Source: Candidatus Saccharimonadota bacterium (GTDB lineage: Bacteria; Eremiobacterota; Xenobia; Xenobiales; Xenobiaceae). Taken from it: a DNA stretch of 7,143 nucleotides. The translations under genes and the position numbers were made by a program. A model generated the notes under the pieces. That model was not told the DNA's origin. It searched no databases and saw only the letters and a list, made by a program, of their open reading frames with translations. The stretch spans positions 1-7,143 of the forward strand of contig SFMI01000087.1 of NCBI GenBank assembly GCA_004554425.1, read 5' to 3'. Positions 4,527 through 7,143 of this stretch are shown piece by piece (the first letter of the stretch is position 1; each line of letters opens with the position of its first letter).

Positions 4527-7001
4527 ATGCAGCCGACTTACTTGTCGCAAGAGAATAAACTTTCCAGCTTAGGGGAAAAGATTTTTTTAGATCGTTATTC
4601 CTTGAAGGACGGTTCCAAGGACACCTTGGCTAAAGGCGACACAGTAGTTGTCTTGTTAGATCCTAAGAGCAGCCAACGCGAAATTGGAGAGATTACCGCT
4701 ATTGAAGGTGACAACGTAAGCGTCACTTTGCGCGACGGTTCGCCTTTCCAGACTGTTAAAGAACACGTAGACAAACCCTTGGAGCTTCACGTGGAAGATA
4801 TGATGGATCGTGTGGCCAAAGGCGCTTCCCAAGTTGAGAGCAAAAAAGATCGGGAAAAATGGCAAACCAATTTCCGTTGGCTCTTGGAGGGTTGGAAGTT
4901 TGTACCCGGCGGTCGCATTCTTTCTTCTTGCGGCAGCAACCAACAACTTACTTTCTACAATTGCTTTGTGGTACCCAGTCCCTACGACTCTCGCGATGGT
5001 ATTATCAGTACCCTTTCCCACATGGCCGAAATCATGAGCCGAGGCGGCGGCGTAGGTATCAACCTTTCTTCTTTGCGTCCACGCCACGCTTATGTAAAAG
5101 GTGTCAATGGTCGTTCCTCCGGTTCAGTTTCTTGGGGCGGCTTATATAGTTTCGTTACTGGTTTAATCGAGCAAGGCGGCTCTCGCCGTGGTGCTCTTAT
5201 GCTTATTTTGAACGTTTGGCACCCTGATATTATCGAATTTATCAATGCTAAACGAGAAGAAGGCAAAATAACCAACGCCAATATTTCTGTGGGTATTACT
5301 GCCGACTTTATGCAAGCAGTACACGACAATGCCGATTGGAACTTAATATTCCCCGATACCGACGATCCTAAGTACGCCGACCAATGGCACGGCGATATTA
5401 AAGATTGGCAAGAGAGAGGCGGCCGAGTTATTGTTCATAAGACCGTCAAAGCCAGAGATATTTGGAATAATATTATCGAAAGTGCTTGGGCTTCCGCAGA
5501 ACCCGGCGTCTGGTTTATCGATCGCAGCAACGAGCTTTCCAACTCTTGGTACTATCCAGAAGGACGCGTAGTTTGTACTAATCCTTGTGGCGAACAACCT
5601 TTGCCCGCTTGGTCTGTATGTAATTTAGGCCATATCAACCTTTCCAAGATGAGCAAAGACGGCCAAGTAGATTGGGATACTTTGAAAAAGACCGTCCAGT
5701 ATGCTGTACGTTTCTTGGATAATATTATCGACACCACTCCCTATTTCTTTACTCAAAATAAAGAGCAACAATCAAAAGAACGTCGCATTGGTTTAGGTAC
5801 CGTCGGATTAGCTGAACTTTTAGTTAGACAGGAGCTTCGTTACGGTTCTCCAGAGTCGGAAGAATTTATCAAGAAGCTTTACAAATTTATTGCCGAAACG
5901 GCTTACCAAGCTTCTGCCGATTTGGCTGCCGAAAAAGGCAGTTTCCCCCGCTTCGATAAAGAAAAATATTTACAAGGTAAGTTTATCGAGCGCCTTTCTG
6001 AAGAGACTCGCGCCAAGATTGCCAAAGAAGGCATTCGCAACGTTACTTTGCTCACTCAAGCTCCTACCGGTACTGTAGGTACAATGGTTGGAACTTCTAC
6101 TGGTATTGAGCCTTTTTATTTCTGGTCTTACACTCGCAAGAGCCGCTTAGGCGTCCACGTAGAGAAAGTGGCCGTTTTAGACGAGTGGCAACAAAAACAT
6201 CCTGGCGAGCCTACTCCAGATTACTTTGTCAGCGCTTTAGATCTTACCCCTCAAGAGCATGTTAAGGTACAAGCCGATATTCAATATTGGGTAGATTCGG
6301 CCATTTCCAAAACTTGCAACGTCCCTGCCGATTATACTGTCGATCAAGTACGCGAACTTTACGAACTTATGTATAAGTTAGGTTGCAAAGGCGGCACCAT
6401 CTATAGAGACAAATCTAGAGATGAACAAGTACTCAGTGCCGAAAAGGATACTAAAAAAGCTGCGGAAGAGCCCAAAAAAATTATCGAAAAGAAACAACCT
6501 AAGGTGCGTCCGCGTCCCACCGTGCGTCGCGGTGTGACCGTTACCAAATCGACTCCTACCGGCACTGCCCACATCATTATGAATGATGATGAAAATAATC
6601 AGCCTTTTGAAGTTTTTATCGAAATTGGTAAAGGCGGTTCCGATATTAAAGCTATGGCCGAAGCTCTGGGACGCATTGCTTCTATCTTGCTGCGCGTCAA
6701 TTCTCCCTTAAGTCCCAAGGATCGCGTCAAAGAAATTGTCAAACAACTTGGCGGTATCGGCGGTCAGAGCTCTGTCGGATTTGGTAAAAATAGAGTACGT
6801 TCTCTGCCTGATGCCATTTCTCAAGCTTTATCCGACAATTACTTAGCTCCAGAAGAGAATCCCGAACTGGAAGAAATACGCCAAAAGGCCGAAGCTATTG
6901 GTAAAATTACAGCCGACATTTGTCCTGAATGTGGCAACAGCAGCTTTATCAATATTGAAGGCTGCACCAAGTGCTACTTATGTGGCCATTCTGAGTGTTA
7001 G
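4527..7001 (+). CDS. nrdJ: adenosylcobalamin-dependent (class II) ribonucleotide reductase
   Basis: An 824-residue cytoplasmic enzyme that reduces ribonucleotides to deoxyribonucleotides using a radical made from adenosylcobalamin, so it needs neither oxygen nor a second subunit. The thiyl-radical cysteine is Cys354 in TNPCGEQPLP, with Asn352 and Glu356; the redox pair is Cys146 (TFYNCFVV) and Cys365 (SVCNLG). The Cys354-Cys365 spacing of 11 equals that of the Thermotoga enzyme. MSRGGGVGINLS (170-181) and QAPTGTVGTMVGTSTGIEPF (511-530) are conserved active-site and phosphate-binding loops. Residues 33-83 are an inserted small beta domain (KGDTVVVLLDP...) known from Firmicutes relatives; there is no ATP cone. 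After a Lys/Glu/Pro-rich linker (636-669) come the TSCPD-type domain (about 670-770) and a Cys-rich tail, Cys799, 802, 813, 816, 819 and 824, for zinc binding or active-site re-reduction. GGGAGG (4510-4515) lies 11 bases before ATG. Complete, with no lost catalytic residue. Confidence 0.97.
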   Translation: MQPTYLSQENKLSSLGEKIFLDRYSLKDGSKDTLAKGDTVVVLLDPKSSQREIGEITAIEGDNVSVTLRDGSPFQTVKEHVDKPLELHVEDMMDRVAKGASQVESKKDREKWQTNFRWLLEGWKFVPGGRILSSCGSNQQLTFYNCFVVPSPYDSRDGIISTLSHMAEIMSRGGGVGINLSSLRPRHAYVKGVNGRSSGSVSWGGLYSFVTGLIEQGGSRRGALMLILNVWHPDIIEFINAKREEGKITNANISVGITADFMQAVHDNADWNLIFPDTDDPKYADQWHGDIKDWQERGGRVIVHKTVKARDIWNNIIESAWASAEPGVWFIDRSNELSNSWYYPEGRVVCTNPCGEQPLPAWSVCNLGHINLSKMSKDGQVDWDTLKKTVQYAVRFLDNIIDTTPYFFTQNKEQQSKERRIGLGTVGLAELLVRQELRYGSPESEEFIKKLYKFIAETAYQASADLAAEKGSFPRFDKEKYLQGKFIERLSEETRAKIAKEGIRNVTLLTQAPTGTVGTMVGTSTGIEPFYFWSYTRKSRLGVHVEKVAVLDEWQQKHPGEPTPDYFVSALDLTPQEHVKVQADIQYWVDSAISKTCNVPADYTVDQVRELYELMYKLGCKGGTIYRDKSRDEQVLSAEKDTKKAAEEPKKIIEKKQPKVRPRPTVRRGVTVTKSTPTGTAHIIMNDDENNQPFEVFIEIGKGGSDIKAMAEALGRIASILLRVNSPLSPKDRVKEIVKQLGGIGGQSSVGFGKNRVRSLPDAISQALSDNYLAPEENPELEEIRQKAEAIGKITADICPECGNSSFINIEGCTKCYLCGHSEC

Positions 7002-7038
7002 CTTTATAATGCATAAAGCAGTTACACTCGTAGTTTTT
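6993..7038 (+). terminator. terminator overlapping the nrdJ stop codon
   Basis: An outer stem GAGTGT (6993-6998) / ACACTC (7024-7029) encloses an inner stem GCTTTAT (7001-7007) / ATAAAGC (7013-7019) with a 5-base loop and a small internal loop. Five T follow at 7034-7038. The left outer arm uses the last two codons of nrdJ. The stems are moderate in GC, so termination may be partial. The T-run belongs to the 31-bp repeat that follows. Confidence 0.6.
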
Positions 7039-7061
7039 AACCAACAGGCGGAGGCAGTGGC
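7031..7061 (+). repeat. 31-bp dispersed element, copy 2
   Basis: It differs from copy 1 at 4222-4252 in 3 of 31 positions. Here it spans the T-run of the nrdJ terminator and the ribosome binding site (GGAGG, 7050-7054) of the next reading frame. A shorter relative, TAACCAACGGGCG at 4263-4275, matches 12 of 13 bases of 7038-7050. Confidence 0.6.
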
Positions 7062-7062
7062 G

Positions 7063-7143
7063 ATGGAAGGCGAAGAATATTGGCCGTTAGGCCAGTTCGA
7101 GCCTGGAAGAGCCGCTGCTGGAGCCAGCCAACATGAACATGAG
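7063..7143 (+). CDS. start of an unidentified gene (partial)
   Basis: An ATG at 7063 opens 27 codons that run off the window without a stop: MEGEEYWPLGQFEPGRAAAG and on to ASQHEHE. GGAGG at 7050-7054 gives an 8-base spacing, a good ribosome binding site. The peptide is acidic, has no signal or membrane segment in what is visible, and begins to turn His/Glu-rich at the cut. I do not recognise the family. It lies 61 bases downstream of nrdJ beyond a probable terminator. Because the ribosome binding site lies in a repeat element that also occurs without a gene, the call is tentative. Confidence 0.45.
   Translation, partial: MEGEEYWPLGQFEPGRAAAGASQHEHE

Noticed and set aside
4656..5087. 143-codon - strand ORF inside nrdJ
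   Set aside because: It lies wholly opposite well-conserved nrdJ sequence; a shadow frame caused by the codon bias of the real gene.
1..7143. CRISPR array, tRNA, rRNA, insertion sequence or phage genes
   Set aside because: No regularly spaced repeats, cloverleaf with CCA/T-loop signature, transposase or integrase motif was seen on either strand.

Overview
The window most likely comes from a low- to mid-GC, probably strictly anaerobic member of the Bacillota (clostridial or Negativicutes-like). The reasons are a B12-dependent class II ribonucleotide reductase of the type seen in anaerobic Firmicutes, a YtxH-type small membrane protein, a SpoIIAA/RsbV-type STAS protein, strong AGGAGG-like ribosome binding sites and Firmicutes-style intrinsic terminators. 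The genus cannot be named from the sequence. All supported genes lie on the + strand.

Layout: (1) 1-318, the C-terminal end of an FtsX/MacB-type ABC-transporter permease cut by the window edge. (2) 554-931, a YtxH-domain membrane-anchored protein. (3) about 1103-1456, an anti-sigma-factor antagonist (STAS), probably starting at TTG 1103 rather than ATG 1088. (4) 1593-2573, a zinc-dependent medium-chain dehydrogenase, preceded by an AT-rich terminator-like hairpin and followed by a strong bidirectional terminator (2678-2720). (5) 2810-3439, a TetR-family repressor with a very clear self-regulated promoter: TTGACA-17-TAATAT with two GTAAAC-N4-GTTTAC operators 31 bp apart, all inside a 75-bp near-palindrome that includes its Shine-Dalgarno. 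(6) 3495-4211, a class I SAM-dependent methyltransferase of unknown substrate, probably co-transcribed with the TetR gene. (7) 4212-4526, a 315-bp gene-free leader with short repeats and competing hairpins. (8) 4527-7001, a full-length adenosylcobalamin-dependent ribonucleotide reductase (NrdJ) with all catalytic cysteines. (9) 7063 to the end, the first 27 codons of an unidentified gene behind a good ribosome binding site.

The genes do not form one pathway. The TetR regulator and methyltransferase look like a small ligand-inducible unit; the dehydrogenase is insulated from it by a terminator. NrdJ supplies deoxynucleotides without oxygen and needs B12, but no cobalamin riboswitch or NrdR box is recognisable in front of it. 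I do not see a clearly new multi-gene system. The signals most worth attention are in non-coding DNA: the mirrored TetR control region, the structured nrdJ leader, and a 31-bp element (28/31 identical) that occurs after the methyltransferase gene and again at the ribosome binding site of the last gene.
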